DNA of 64,000 bases from Citreimonas salinaria. GTDB taxonomy: Bacteria > Pseudomonadota > Alphaproteobacteria > Rhodobacterales > Rhodobacteraceae. Below are positions 45,434 to 55,328 of the stretch, piece by piece. Each line of letters opens with the position of its first letter. Positions within the stretch are counted from its first letter, which is position 1. The position numbers and the translations under genes were made by a program. The notes below the pieces were generated by a model. The model was not told the DNA's origin. It made no database searches and saw only the letters and a program-made list of their open reading frames with translations. The stretch is from positions 434,001 through 498,000 of the forward strand of contig NZ_FNPF01000001.1 of the NCBI RefSeq assembly GCF_900107235.1. The letters are read 5' to 3'.

Positions 45434-46456
45434 TCAGCCCTTCTTCAGGACGCGCTGACCGAAGACTTCGGCGATCTGCACCGCGTTCAGGGCGGCGCCC
45501 TTGCGCAGGTTGTCGCTGACGCACCAGAAGTTCAGGCCGTTGTCGATCGTGCTGTCCTGGCGGATCCGACTGATGAACGTGGCATAATCGCCCACGCAAT
45601 CGATCGGCGTGACGTAGCCGCCGTCCTCGCGCTTGTCGACCACCATGATGCCGGGGCTTTCGCGCAGGATGTCGCGGGCCTCGTCCTCGTCGAGGAATTC
45701 CTCGGTCTCGATGTTGATCGACTCGCCGTGGCCGACGAAGACCGGGACGCGCACGCAGGTCGCGGTGACCTTGATCGACTTGTCGAGGATCTTCTTGGTC
45801 TCGGCGACCATCTTCCACTCTTCCTTGGTCGAGCCGTCTTCGAGGAAGACGTCGATATGCGGAATGACGTTGAAGGCGATCTGCTTCTGGAACTTCTTCG
45901 GCGGCACCTCGGTGACCGGGTTGTAGACCGCCTTGGTCTGGTCCCACAGCTCGTCCATGCCTTCCTTGCCGGCGCCGGACACCGACTGGTAGGTGCTGAC
46001 CACCACGCGCTTGATCCTGGCGCGGTCGTGCAGCGGCTTCAGCGCCACCACCATCTGCGCGGTCGAGCAGTTGGGGTTGGCGATGATGTTCTTCTTGGAA
46101 TAGCCCATCACGGCGTCGGCGTTCACTTCCGGAACGACCAGCGGAACGTCCGGGTCGTAGCGATAGAGCGAGCTGTTGTCGATCACGACGCAGCCGGCCT
46201 TGGCCGCCTTGGGCGCGAATTCCTTCGTCGCGTCCGAGCCGATGGCGAACAGCGCGATGTCCCAGCCGGTGAAGTCGAAGGTGGCAAGGTCCTGCGTCTT
46301 CAGCGTGCGGTCGCCGAACGACACCTCGGTCCCCAGCGAGCGGCGCGAGGCCAGGACGGCGATCTCGTCGACCGGAAATTCGCGTTCGTGCAGGATGTTG
46401 AGCATTTCGCGGCCCACGTTGCCCGTGGCGCCGGCGACGACGATCCTGTAACCCAT
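45434..46456 (-). CDS. asd: Aspartate-semialdehyde dehydrogenase
   Basis: A 340-residue NADPH enzyme reducing aspartyl phosphate to aspartate semialdehyde for lysine, DAP, threonine and methionine. Nucleotide motif VAGATGNVGREML at the N-terminus, nucleophile Cys in ANPNCSTAQM (about residue 132), and FNVIPHID downstream. ATG 46456 has GGAGG upstream. Supplies the DAP pathway served by dapD and dapE further along the window. Confidence 0.95.
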   Translation of the reverse strand: MGYRIVVAGATGNVGREMLNILHEREFPVDEIAVLASRRSLGTEVSFGDRTLKTQDLATFDFTGWDIALFAIGSDATKEFAPKAAKAGCVVIDNSSLYRYDPDVPLVVPEVNADAVMGYSKKNIIANPNCSTAQMVVALKPLHDRARIKRVVVSTYQSVSGAGKEGMDELWDQTKAVYNPVTEVPPKKFQKQIAFNVIPHIDVFLEDGSTKEEWKMVAETKKILDKSIKVTATCVRVPVFVGHGESINIETEEFLDEDEARDILRESPGIMVVDKREDGGYVTPIDCVGDYATFISRIRQDSTIDNGLNFWCVSDNLRKGAALNAVQIAEVFGQRVLKKG

Positions 46457-46743
46457 GTGGTCCTCCATTCGGTCACGCCCGGCAGTCTTGTGGCCGGACA
46501 GGTTGACGCGCGTCATATAGCACCCCCATGGCATGCGAAAGGCCCCTGCGCCCGGCCGCAGCGTCCGCCGGCGCGAATCCCCTGGGCGGGAACCGGCCGA
46601 AGCGCCCCGCCGCGATGTGCCGGGGAGGGGCGCAGGCTTGTCTATTCAGGCCGTGATAACCTAAGGTTGAACAGCGACCGCGACGGCCTTGGGAAGAGCT
46701 GGGCGGATATGCAGGCCCGAAAACGGGTCGAGGGGGCAGGGGC

Positions 46744-48618
46744 ATGATCTACCGACTGGTGACCGCGATGACGCGCCGGCAGAAGCAGTGCGTCTTCGCC
46801 GCGATGGACGCATTGGTAGCCGCGGCAGCGGTTCTGGTTTCCGTCGTGCTGGTCGCTTCGTTGCGTGGCGAGGCGGCCGCGCTGGCGCAGGCGATGCCGT
46901 TGGCGCTGTGCGCGGCCTGCGCCGCCGTCGTCCTGTCCTGGTCCCTCGGCCTGCCGCAGGTCAAGTTGAACGCCTTCGAGATGCGCAGCGCCGCCCGTGC
47001 CGCGCTGCTGGCGCTGTTCGTGACGGTTGCGGGCATCGGGCTCGACGCAATCCTGAACACCGGCTTCGCGATCGGCCAGCACGTGATCGCCGGGCTGATC
47101 CTGCTGATCCTGACCGTCAGTTGGCGACTTCTGCTGCTCAACGTCACGAACGAGATCTACCGCCGGGGCAAGCCGCGCATGCGGGTGCTGATCTACGGTG
47201 CCGGTCAGACCGGACGGCAACTCGCCGCGGCGCTGCGCCATGACGAGAAGATCTATCCCGTGGCGTTTCTCGACGACAATCCAACGCTGCAAAGCCTCGT
47301 GATCGGCGGGCTGCGGGTTCACGCGCCCTCGGCGGTCGAGGATCTGGTGCGCAAGAAGACGATCGACCGTATCGTCCTTGCGATGCCGTCGATCAACACG
47401 CCTGCGCTCGCGCGTATCGCACATGGCCTGCGCAATGTCGGGGCCGAGGTGCACGCGCTGCCGTCCTTCGCGCAGATGGTCGGGCAAAGCGGCGTGCCGA
47501 TGCGCGCGGCGCCGGTGCCGCTCGATTCGCTGCTGGGGCGCAGCCGTCTGGAATCCGACCTGCCGCTTGTCGGCGACACGTATTCGGGCCGGCGCGTCAT
47601 GGTGACCGGGGCCGGCGGCTCGATCGGGTCCGAGCTTTGCCGCCAGATCCTGGCCTGCAATCCGCACTGCCTCGTTCTGGTCGACCAATCCGAGCTGGCG
47701 CTCTACACGATCGAAAAGGAACTAACCGAACTTGACGCCGCGCCCGAGATCGTGCCGGTTCTCGGCTCGATCCTGGACGGGCCGACGATGACGAACGTGA
47801 TGCGGCGGCACCGCATCGACGTCGTCCTGCACGCCGCCGCCTACAAGCACCTTCCGCTGGTCGAGGCGAACCCGATCGCGGGCCTCGAGAACAACGTCCT
47901 AGGCACACGCGTCCTGGCCGAGGCGGCGCGAGAGACCGAAGTCGAACGTTTCATCCTGATCTCCTCCGACAAGGCGGTGCGCCCCACCAACGTCATGGGC
48001 GCATCCAAGCGGCTGGCCGAACTGGTGGTGCAGGACCTCGCGACGCGTTCGGGCCGCACGCGGTTCTCGATGGTGCGCTTCGGCAACGTTCTGGGATCGA
48101 GCGGGTCGGTCGTCCCGCTGTTCGAGGAGCAGATCGCCCGCGGCGGCCCGGTGACGCTGACCCACGCCGAGGTCACGCGCTACTTCATGACCATCGCCGA
48201 GGCGGCGCGCCTGGTGCTGCTGGCGGGCTCTTTCGCGCGCGGCGGCGACGTCTTCGTGCTGGACATGGGCGCCGCCGTTCCCATCCGCAGGCTGGCGCGC
48301 CAGATGATCGAGGGGGCCGGGTTCTCGGTGCGCGACGCGGACAACCCCGATGGCGACATCGAGATCCGGATCACCGGCCTGCGCCAAGGCGAGAAGCTGC
48401 ACGAGGAATTGCTGATCGCCCCGGACATGCTGACCACGCCGCACGCCAAGATCATGCGCGCACAGGAGAGCTACCTGTCCGAGTTCGAGACGGCGAACGC
48501 CCTGCGCGCCCTGCGCGACGCGATCGACGACCGGGACGAAGCCGCGGCGCGCGCGGTCATCGGCCGCTGGGTCGAGGGTGTGGCCGCGCCCGCGCACGGG
48601 GGCGCAGCCAGCCTCTGA
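46744..48618 (+). CDS. CapD/PglF-type nucleoside-diphosphate sugar epimerase/dehydratase
   Basis: A 624-residue membrane-anchored polysaccharide biosynthesis protein: four hydrophobic helices (about 15-125), a CoA-binding-like region with VLIYGAGQTGRQLA, and the SDR domain with VTGAGGSIGSELCRQ, HAAAYKHLPL and SSDKAVRPTNVMG. The catalytic Met-Lys or Tyr-Lys dyad is in the SDKAVRP variant of the family. Probably a UDP-GlcNAc 4,6-dehydratase or C6 epimerase for exopolysaccharide or glycan synthesis. RBS AGGGGG lies upstream; the gene stands alone. Confidence 0.9.
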   Translation: MIYRLVTAMTRRQKQCVFAAMDALVAAAAVLVSVVLVASLRGEAAALAQAMPLALCAACAAVVLSWSLGLPQVKLNAFEMRSAARAALLALFVTVAGIGLDAILNTGFAIGQHVIAGLILLILTVSWRLLLLNVTNEIYRRGKPRMRVLIYGAGQTGRQLAAALRHDEKIYPVAFLDDNPTLQSLVIGGLRVHAPSAVEDLVRKKTIDRIVLAMPSINTPALARIAHGLRNVGAEVHALPSFAQMVGQSGVPMRAAPVPLDSLLGRSRLESDLPLVGDTYSGRRVMVTGAGGSIGSELCRQILACNPHCLVLVDQSELALYTIEKELTELDAAPEIVPVLGSILDGPTMTNVMRRHRIDVVLHAAAYKHLPLVEANPIAGLENNVLGTRVLAEAARETEVERFILISSDKAVRPTNVMGASKRLAELVVQDLATRSGRTRFSMVRFGNVLGSSGSVVPLFEEQIARGGPVTLTHAEVTRYFMTIAEAARLVLLAGSFARGGDVFVLDMGAAVPIRRLARQMIEGAGFSVRDADNPDGDIEIRITGLRQGEKLHEELLIAPDMLTTPHAKIMRAQESYLSEFETANALRALRDAIDDRDEAAARAVIGRWVEGVAAPAHGGAASL

Positions 48619-48642
48619 ACGCGACGCCGATCTGGTCGGCTT

Positions 48643-49494
48643 CTAGCGCTGCTCTCTCCCGGGGATCTCGTCGCGCTTCGGCGCGGGCTTCCATTCGTCG
48701 ATGGTCTTCGCGGCTTCGTCGGCGCTTTCGACGAAGCGGAACAGTTCCAGATCCTCGGGGCTGATCGTGCCGGCATCGACAAGCGCATCCCAATTGATGA
48801 TCTTCTCCCAGAAGGCGCGGCCGAACAGCAGGAAGGGCACGCGGTCCATCCGACCGGTCTGGATCAGGGTCAGCGCCTCGAACATCTCGTCCAGCGTGCC
48901 GAAGCCGCCGGGGAAGACGCAGATCGCGCGCGCGCGCATCAGGAAATGCATCTTGCGGATCGCGAAGTAGTGGAAGTTGAACGCGAGGTCCGGCGTCACG
49001 TAGGGGTTCGGCGCCTGTTCGTGCGGCAGCACGATGTTCAGGCCGATCGACACGCCGCCGGCCTCGTCGGCGCCGCGGTTGCCGGCCTCCATCACGCCGG
49101 GGCCGCCGCCGGTGCAGATGACGTAGTCGCGATTGCCCGACGCGACCGAACGTTCGGTCATTAGCCGCGCGAAGGCGCGGGCCTCGTCGTAGAAATGCGA
49201 CAGCTCGGCCAGGGTCTGCGTGCGGGCGGTGTGCCGGTCCGCCGGCGCCGGAATGCGGGCGCCGCCGAACAGCACGATGGTCGACTCGATCTCGTGCTGG
49301 TCGAGCAGCATCTCGAACTTCAACAGTTCGAGTTGAAGCCGAACCGGCCGCAGCTCCTTGCGGAACAGAAACTCGTCGTCGGCGAAGGCCAGCCTGTAGG
49401 ACGGCGACCGCGTCTGGGGCGTATCCGGCACGCCGGCGGCGGTCGTGCGGTCGTCTCGTGCATCCCGGAACGCGCTGTGGCGGTCGTCGTCCAT
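48643..49494 (-). CDS. LOG family protein (TIGR00730-like)
   Basis: A 283-residue Rossmann-like protein with ICTGGGPGVMEAGNRGA and FPGGFGTLDEMFE, the PGGxGTxxE signature of LOG (cytokinin riboside 5'-monophosphate phosphoribohydrolase) proteins. The N-terminus has an extra roughly 60 residues. AGGAG precedes ATG 49494. Hydrolysis of a nucleoside monophosphate to base and ribose 5-phosphate is likely. Confidence 0.88.
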   Translation of the reverse strand: MDDDRHSAFRDARDDRTTAAGVPDTPQTRSPSYRLAFADDEFLFRKELRPVRLQLELLKFEMLLDQHEIESTIVLFGGARIPAPADRHTARTQTLAELSHFYDEARAFARLMTERSVASGNRDYVICTGGGPGVMEAGNRGADEAGGVSIGLNIVLPHEQAPNPYVTPDLAFNFHYFAIRKMHFLMRARAICVFPGGFGTLDEMFEALTLIQTGRMDRVPFLLFGRAFWEKIINWDALVDAGTISPEDLELFRFVESADEAAKTIDEWKPAPKRDEIPGREQR

Positions 49495-49632
49495 TGTCTT
49501 CTCCTCGTATCGGTGTCCCACGCCTAGCGCCTCGTCCGGTAAAGGGGAAGCCGGTGGGCCGCCGCCGGTGCATTGTCGCAGGGGCAATCCGGCGCTATAG
49601 CCCCTCGGAACCATCCGCAAGGGGACAGGACC

Positions 49633-50460
<828 letters not shown>

Positions 50461-50520
50461 GGAACCGCTCACCGTTTCGTTACGTTGCGCCCACGCCATC
50501 GGTTCAACGGGAGAGACGAA

Positions 50521-50775
50521 ATGGAAGGACTTGGTTGGTTCGCAGCCATCATCGTGGGCGGCCTTGCAGGCTGGATCGCGGAAAAGATCATGGGGGGCGA
50601 TCACGGCCTCCTGACGAACATCGTGCTGGGCATCGTGGGCGCGATCGTCGCGAACTTCCTGCTGGTGCTTATCGTGGGCTCGACGTTGGGCGGCTGGATC
50701 GGCCAGTTGATCGTCGGCGTCATCGGCGCGTGCATCCTGATATTCGCCTGGCGCGCGATCAAGGGCCGCACCTGA
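50521..50775 (+). CDS. GlsB/YeaQ/YmgE family membrane protein
   Basis: An 84-residue three-helix membrane protein with IIVGGLAGWIAEKIMGG and IVLGIVGAIVANFLL, typical of the GlsB/YeaQ/YmgE stress-associated family (transglycosylase-associated, no catalytic activity known). GGGAGA lies upstream of the ATG. Confidence 0.9.
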   Translation: MEGLGWFAAIIVGGLAGWIAEKIMGGDHGLLTNIVLGIVGAIVANFLLVLIVGSTLGGWIGQLIVGVIGACILIFAWRAIKGRT

Positions 50776-50804
50776 CCCTTTCGCCACATGCTGCGACACG
50801 GTAA

Positions 50805-50834
50805 GGCTGGCCCCGTAAAGAAGCGGGGCCGGCC
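50805..50834 (+). promoter_or_regulatory. Stem-loop abutting a start codon
   Basis: GGCTGGCCCCG pairs with CGGGGCCGGCC (one G-U pair) around an eight-base loop TAAAGAAG. The 3' arm ends one base before the ATG at 50835, so the ribosome-binding region is inside the structure. Confidence 0.55.
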
Positions 50835-51179
50835 ATGACCGACAAGTCTGCGCAGAAGACGAAAGAGGCGAGGGCACACCAGGTCTACACGCTGGTGGTC
50901 GAAGTGGGGCGCACCAAGGGTGACGGCCTGCCGGACGGCGCCAAGGGCGCCGCGCTGATGTGCTATGCCTCCGGCGTGGACGAGGCCGAAGCGGTCCGCG
51001 AGACCGTTGCGATCCTCAAACAGGCAGACATGGCCCCGCTGGACGTGACCGGCTACGGCACCGAGGCCGAGCGTCGCGCCGAGGGCCACGAGATCGACGA
51101 CGAGGAAGCTGCCCTGATGGCGCGCGCGCTGGAAGAAAACGCAGTCATCGTCGCGCAGGTCACCCCCTTCCACGACTGA
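50835..51179 (+). CDS. Hypothetical protein between dapD and dapE
   Basis: A 114-residue soluble protein with VYTLVVEVGRTKGDGLPDGA and EAEAVRETVAILKQADMAPL. It looks like an alpha/beta fold with a C-terminal acidic helix. Family not recognised, but placed between dapD and dapE. No free Shine-Dalgarno is seen; the start is next to a strong hairpin. Confidence 0.75.
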   Translation: MTDKSAQKTKEARAHQVYTLVVEVGRTKGDGLPDGAKGAALMCYASGVDEAEAVRETVAILKQADMAPLDVTGYGTEAERRAEGHEIDDEEAALMARALEENAVIVAQVTPFHD

Positions 51180-51242
51180 TATCCGGCATTTGCCAATCCC
51201 GTCGCGCCACGCTAGCCAAGGGCGAAACGCGAAGGAGCCGCC

Positions 51243-52385
51243 ATGCCCGTCGACCCCGTGGACCTGACCGCGCGCCTCGTGCGCTGCCCGTCCGTCACGC
51301 CGGACGAGGGCGGCGCGCTGGATCTTTTGCAGGCGCTGCTGACGGATGCTGGATTCGACTGCACCCGCGTCGACCGCGGCGGCGTGTCGAACCTTTTTGC
51401 CCGATGGGGACCGCGTGGCCATGCCCGCACCTTCGGGTTCAACGGCCACACCGACGTCGTTCCGATCGGCCGGGCCGAGGATTGGACCCATGATCCGTTC
51501 GGCGCCGAGCGGGAGGACGGTTTTCTGTACGGCCGCGGCGCCACCGACATGAAGTCCGGCGTCGCCGCCTTTGCCGCCGCCGCCGTGGATTTCGTCACCG
51601 AAACCCCGCCCGAAGGCGCCGTGGTGCTGGCGATCACCGGCGACGAAGAGGGCGATTCAGTGGACGGCACTGCCGCGCTGCTCGACTGGATGGGCGAGGC
51701 GGGCGAGCGCCTGTCGGTCTGCCTTGTCGGCGAGCCGACATGCCCCGAAACGATGGGCGAGATGATCAAGATCGGCCGCCGCGGCTCGCTCAACGCCTGG
51801 ATCACGGTTCGGGGGAAACAGGGCCATTCCGCCTATCCGCACCGGGCGCTGAACCCGCTGCCGGCAATGGCGCGGCTGGCGGACCGGCTGTCCTCGCACG
51901 CGCTGGACGACGGCACGGACCACTTCGACCCGTCGACCCTGGCGTTCGTGACCATCGACACCGGCAACCGCGCTACGAACGTCATCCCGGCCGAGGCGCG
52001 GGCAACGCTGAACATCCGCTTCAACGATCGGCATGACGGCGAGAGCCTGACGCGGTGGCTGCGCGAGGAAGCGGCGGCGGTCGACGCGACCTTCGGCACC
52101 ACGACCGAGATCGGCGTCAAGGTCTCGGGCGAGGCCTTCCTGACGCCGCCCGGACCGCTGTCGGACCTCGTGGCGGCCGCGGTCGAGGCGGAGACCGGCA
52201 TTGCGCCCGTGCTGTCCACCAGCGGCGGCACGTCGGACGCGCGCTTCGTCAAGGATCACTGCCCGGTGGTCGAATTCGGGCTGGTGGGCAAGACGATGCA
52301 CGCCGTCGACGAGCGCGTCGAGATTGCGCAGATCGGCCAGCTCAAGGCGATCTATTCGCGCATCCTGATAGAGTATTTCGCATGA
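51243..52385 (+). CDS. dapE: Succinyl-diaminopimelate desuccinylase
   Basis: A 380-residue M20 metallopeptidase producing LL-diaminopimelate. Zinc His in NGHTDVVP, bridging Asp in GATDMKSG, catalytic Glu in ITGDEEGDS, and the dimerisation domain starting [16 protein letters not shown] precedes the ATG. Its stop overlaps the acetyltransferase start. Confidence 0.95.
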   Translation: MPVDPVDLTARLVRCPSVTPDEGGALDLLQALLTDAGFDCTRVDRGGVSNLFARWGPRGHARTFGFNGHTDVVPIGRAEDWTHDPFGAEREDGFLYGRGATDMKSGVAAFAAAAVDFVTETPPEGAVVLAITGDEEGDSVDGTAALLDWMGEAGERLSVCLVGEPTCPETMGEMIKIGRRGSLNAWITVRGKQGHSAYPHRALNPLPAMARLADRLSSHALDDGTDHFDPSTLAFVTIDTGNRATNVIPAEARATLNIRFNDRHDGESLTRWLREEAAAVDATFGTTTEIGVKVSGEAFLTPPGPLSDLVAAAVEAETGIAPVLSTSGGTSDARFVKDHCPVVEFGLVGKTMHAVDERVEIAQIGQLKAIYSRILIEYFA

Positions 52386-52813
52386 GCGTCACCATCGCCG
52401 AGACGACGGACATCGACGCCTGCCATGCGCTCCGCCGTACCGTCTTCATCGACGAGCAGGGCGTGTCCGTCGCCGAGGAGATCGACGGCCGCGACGCCGA
52501 GGCGGTGCACCTGCTGGCCAGCGTCGACGGCGTGCCGGCGGGCACGGCGCGCATCCTGTTCGACGGCGAAACGGGCAAGATCGGCCGCGTCTGCGTGCTG
52601 CGGCCCCATCGCGGAACGGGCCTGGGGGCAGCGCTGGTAAAGGCCGCAGTCGAGGCGATCCGGGCACGCCCGGACACGCACATCGCGGCGCTGGGCGCGC
52701 AACTGCCGGCGCTGGGCTTCTACGAGCGCTTGGGCTTCGTCGCCTACGGCCCCGTCTTCGACGACGCGGGCATCGACCACCGGATGATGAAGCGCGATCT
52801 TCGTGCGTCGTAG
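52382..52813 (+). CDS. GNAT family acetyltransferase
   Basis: A 143-residue GNAT protein with the acetyl-CoA loop [20 protein letters not shown] and [14 protein letters not shown]. Coupled to dapE by ATGA. It resembles ElaA/YjcF-type acetyltransferases (FIDEQGV start). Substrate unknown. Confidence 0.88.
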   Translation: MSVTIAETTDIDACHALRRTVFIDEQGVSVAEEIDGRDAEAVHLLASVDGVPAGTARILFDGETGKIGRVCVLRPHRGTGLGAALVKAAVEAIRARPDTHIAALGAQLPALGFYERLGFVAYGPVFDDAGIDHRMMKRDLRAS

Positions 52814-52921
52814 GGGCCCGCATGGCTTCAGGATAAAGAAACAATAGGACCGGCATCTTCGCCCGGCTAGATGGCCGCAATTGCCCATGACGACGTCGGG
52901 CACGCATGCTACGTGCAGCGT

Positions 52922-55216
52922 ATGACACGCATTCCCACGAAGACGGACATCCTCGACTGGATCTCCGAGAACCCCACGCTGACCTCGAAGCGCGACATCG
53001 CCAAGGCCTTCGGCATCAAGGGCGCCGCGCGCATCGACCTCAAGCGCGTGCTCAAGGAGCTCGAGCACGAGGGGCATCTCGAGAAGCGCAAGAAGACCTA
53101 TCGCGATCCCGACCGCCTGCCGCCCGTAAGCGTGCTGGAAGTGCAAGCGCCGAACGCCGACGGCGACCTGTTCGCGCGCCCGCTGGAATGGCACGGAGAA
53201 GGGGTCGAGCCGATCGTGTTGATCGTGCCGCGCCAGAGCGATCCGGCGCTGGGCGAGGGCGACCGGATCCTCGCGAAACTGCAGGTGGTGCACGAGGAAG
53301 ACCACAACTACGAGGCACGGCTGATCCGGCGGATCGGGTCGAGCCCGAGCAAGGTCGTGGGCATATTCCGCAAGGGCGCCGAGGGCGGCCGCATCGTACC
53401 GATCGAGAAGGGCAGCAACAAGGAGTGGGTGGTCGCCGCCGACGCCACCGGCGGCGCGCAGGAGGGCGAGCTGGTCGAGGCCGAGCAGGCTGGGCCGAGG
53501 GGCCGCATGGGCCTGCCGCGAGCGCGAATCCTGCTGCGGCTGGGTGATCCGACCGCGCCGCGGGCGGTGTCGCTGATCGCGATCCACCAGCACGGCATCC
53601 CCGACGATTTCCCCGAGGACGTGCTGGCCGAGGCCGACCGGATGAAGCCGGCCGGGCTGGCGGGCCGCGAGGATCTGCGCGACCTGCCGCTGGTGACGAT
53701 CGACCCCAGAGATGCGCGCGACCACGACGACGCGGTCTTTGCCGAACCCGACGACGATCCGAAGAACCCCGGCGGGCATGTCCTGTGGGTGGCCATCGCG
53801 GACGTCGCGCACTACGTGCGCCCGGGATCGAAACTGGACGCCGAGGCGCGGCGGCGCGGCAATTCCAGCTATTTCCCCGACCGGGTCGTGCCCATGCTGC
53901 CCGACCGGCTGTCGGGCGACCTGTGCTCGCTGCACGAGGGCGTCCCGCGCGCTTGCATCGCCGCGCGCATGGTCATCGACGCCGAGGGTGAATTGCGGCG
54001 CAAGAAGTTCGTCCGCGGGCTGATGCGCTCGCCCGCCTCGCTGACCTACGAGCGTGTGCAGGCGGCGATGGACGGCCGGCCCGACGACGAGACCGGCCCG
54101 CTGCTCGACCCGGTGATCCGCCCGCTTTACGCCGCCTACGCCGCGCTGAAGGCCGCGCGCGAACGCCGTCAGCCGCTGAACCTGGAGCTGCCCGAGCGCA
54201 AGATCGCGCTGGACGACGAGGGGAAGGTCAGCTCGGTCGACTTCGCCCAGCGGCTGGATGCGCACAAGCTGATCGAGGAATTCATGGTGTTGGCCAATGT
54301 CGCGGCCGCACAGGTGCTGAACGAAAAGGACGTGCCGCTGCTGTTCCGCGTCCACGAGGAGCCGCCCGCGGACAAGCTGGAATCCCTGCGCGACACCGCC
54401 GAGGCGGCGGGCTTTTCCCTCGCCAAGGGCCAAGTGCTGAAGACCGAGCACCTGAACCGCCTGCTGGATCAGGCGGCGGGGTCGGACGACGCCGACCTGA
54501 TCAACATGTCGACCCTGCGGTCGATGACGCAGGCCTATTACAGCCCGAAGAACTTCGGGCATTTCGGGCTCGCGCTGCGGGATTACGCGCATTTCACCTC
54601 GCCCATCCGGCGCTACTCGGACCTCGTGGTGCATCGCGCGCTGATCACCGCCCATGGCTGGGGCGATGACGGGCTGAGCCCGGCCGAGATCGAGAGGCTG
54701 GAAGAGACCGCGCAGCACATCAGCGACACCGAGCGCCGTTCGATGATGGCCGAACGGGACACGACCGACCGCTACCTGGCCGCCTACCTGTCGGATCGCG
54801 TGGGCGCCGAGTTCACCGGCCGCATCGCGGGGATTGCGCGCTTCGGCGTCTTCGTGAAGCTGGACGAGACCGGGGCCGACGGGCTGGTGCCGATCGGTAC
54901 GCTGGGGCGCGAGTTCTTTCATTTCGACGCCGACAGCGGCACGTTGATGGGCGCCGATTCCGGCCGGGTCATCGCCATCGGGATGCGCGCCCGCGTGCGC
55001 CTCGTCGAGGCAGCGCCGGTGACCGGCGGCATCGCCTTCGAGATGCTCGAGATCGAGGACGAAGCCTATGGCGGCGGGGCGCGTCGCGTCTCGGGACCGA
55101 AGGGGCGCGGACGCAGGCCCGGCACGGCGCCGCCGCGGCGCAAGGCCGCCAAGGCCGGCAAGAAGGACGCCAAGGTCAAGCGCAAGGTCAGCCGCCAGCG
55201 CCGCGAAAAGCGCTAG
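52922..55216 (+). CDS. rnr: Ribonuclease R
   Basis: A 764-residue 3'-5' exoribonuclease: N-terminal winged helix (TKTDILDWISENP, residues 1-60), cold-shock domains, RNB domain with the acidic cluster IDPRDARDHDDAVF, the TSPIRRYSDL motif, an S1 domain (FTGRIAGIARFGVFVKLDET), and a Lys/Arg-rich tail. ATG 52922 fits the family N-terminus; no good RBS is visible and an upstream ATG at 52871 is possible. Confidence 0.94.
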   Translation: MTRIPTKTDILDWISENPTLTSKRDIAKAFGIKGAARIDLKRVLKELEHEGHLEKRKKTYRDPDRLPPVSVLEVQAPNADGDLFARPLEWHGEGVEPIVLIVPRQSDPALGEGDRILAKLQVVHEEDHNYEARLIRRIGSSPSKVVGIFRKGAEGGRIVPIEKGSNKEWVVAADATGGAQEGELVEAEQAGPRGRMGLPRARILLRLGDPTAPRAVSLIAIHQHGIPDDFPEDVLAEADRMKPAGLAGREDLRDLPLVTIDPRDARDHDDAVFAEPDDDPKNPGGHVLWVAIADVAHYVRPGSKLDAEARRRGNSSYFPDRVVPMLPDRLSGDLCSLHEGVPRACIAARMVIDAEGELRRKKFVRGLMRSPASLTYERVQAAMDGRPDDETGPLLDPVIRPLYAAYAALKAARERRQPLNLELPERKIALDDEGKVSSVDFAQRLDAHKLIEEFMVLANVAAAQVLNEKDVPLLFRVHEEPPADKLESLRDTAEAAGFSLAKGQVLKTEHLNRLLDQAAGSDDADLINMSTLRSMTQAYYSPKNFGHFGLALRDYAHFTSPIRRYSDLVVHRALITAHGWGDDGLSPAEIERLEETAQHISDTERRSMMAERDTTDRYLAAYLSDRVGAEFTGRIAGIARFGVFVKLDETGADGLVPIGTLGREFFHFDADSGTLMGADSGRVIAIGMRARVRLVEAAPVTGGIAFEMLEIEDEAYGGGARRVSGPKGRGRRPGTAPPRRKAAKAGKKDAKVKRKVSRQRREKR

Positions 55217-55328
55217 TCGGCCGGCGGGATTTAGCGCTTCACGGTAAACGTGACTTCGCACGATCCGGTCTTGTCGATAGAATGCGGACAAACCCGGGAA
55301 AACATCGGGCAGAGCGGAGAATACCGAT

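Noticed and set aside
45077-46747. A 556-codon plus-strand open frame starting in the asd downstream gap
   Set aside because: No RBS, and most of it is antisense to asd; sequence has no family features.
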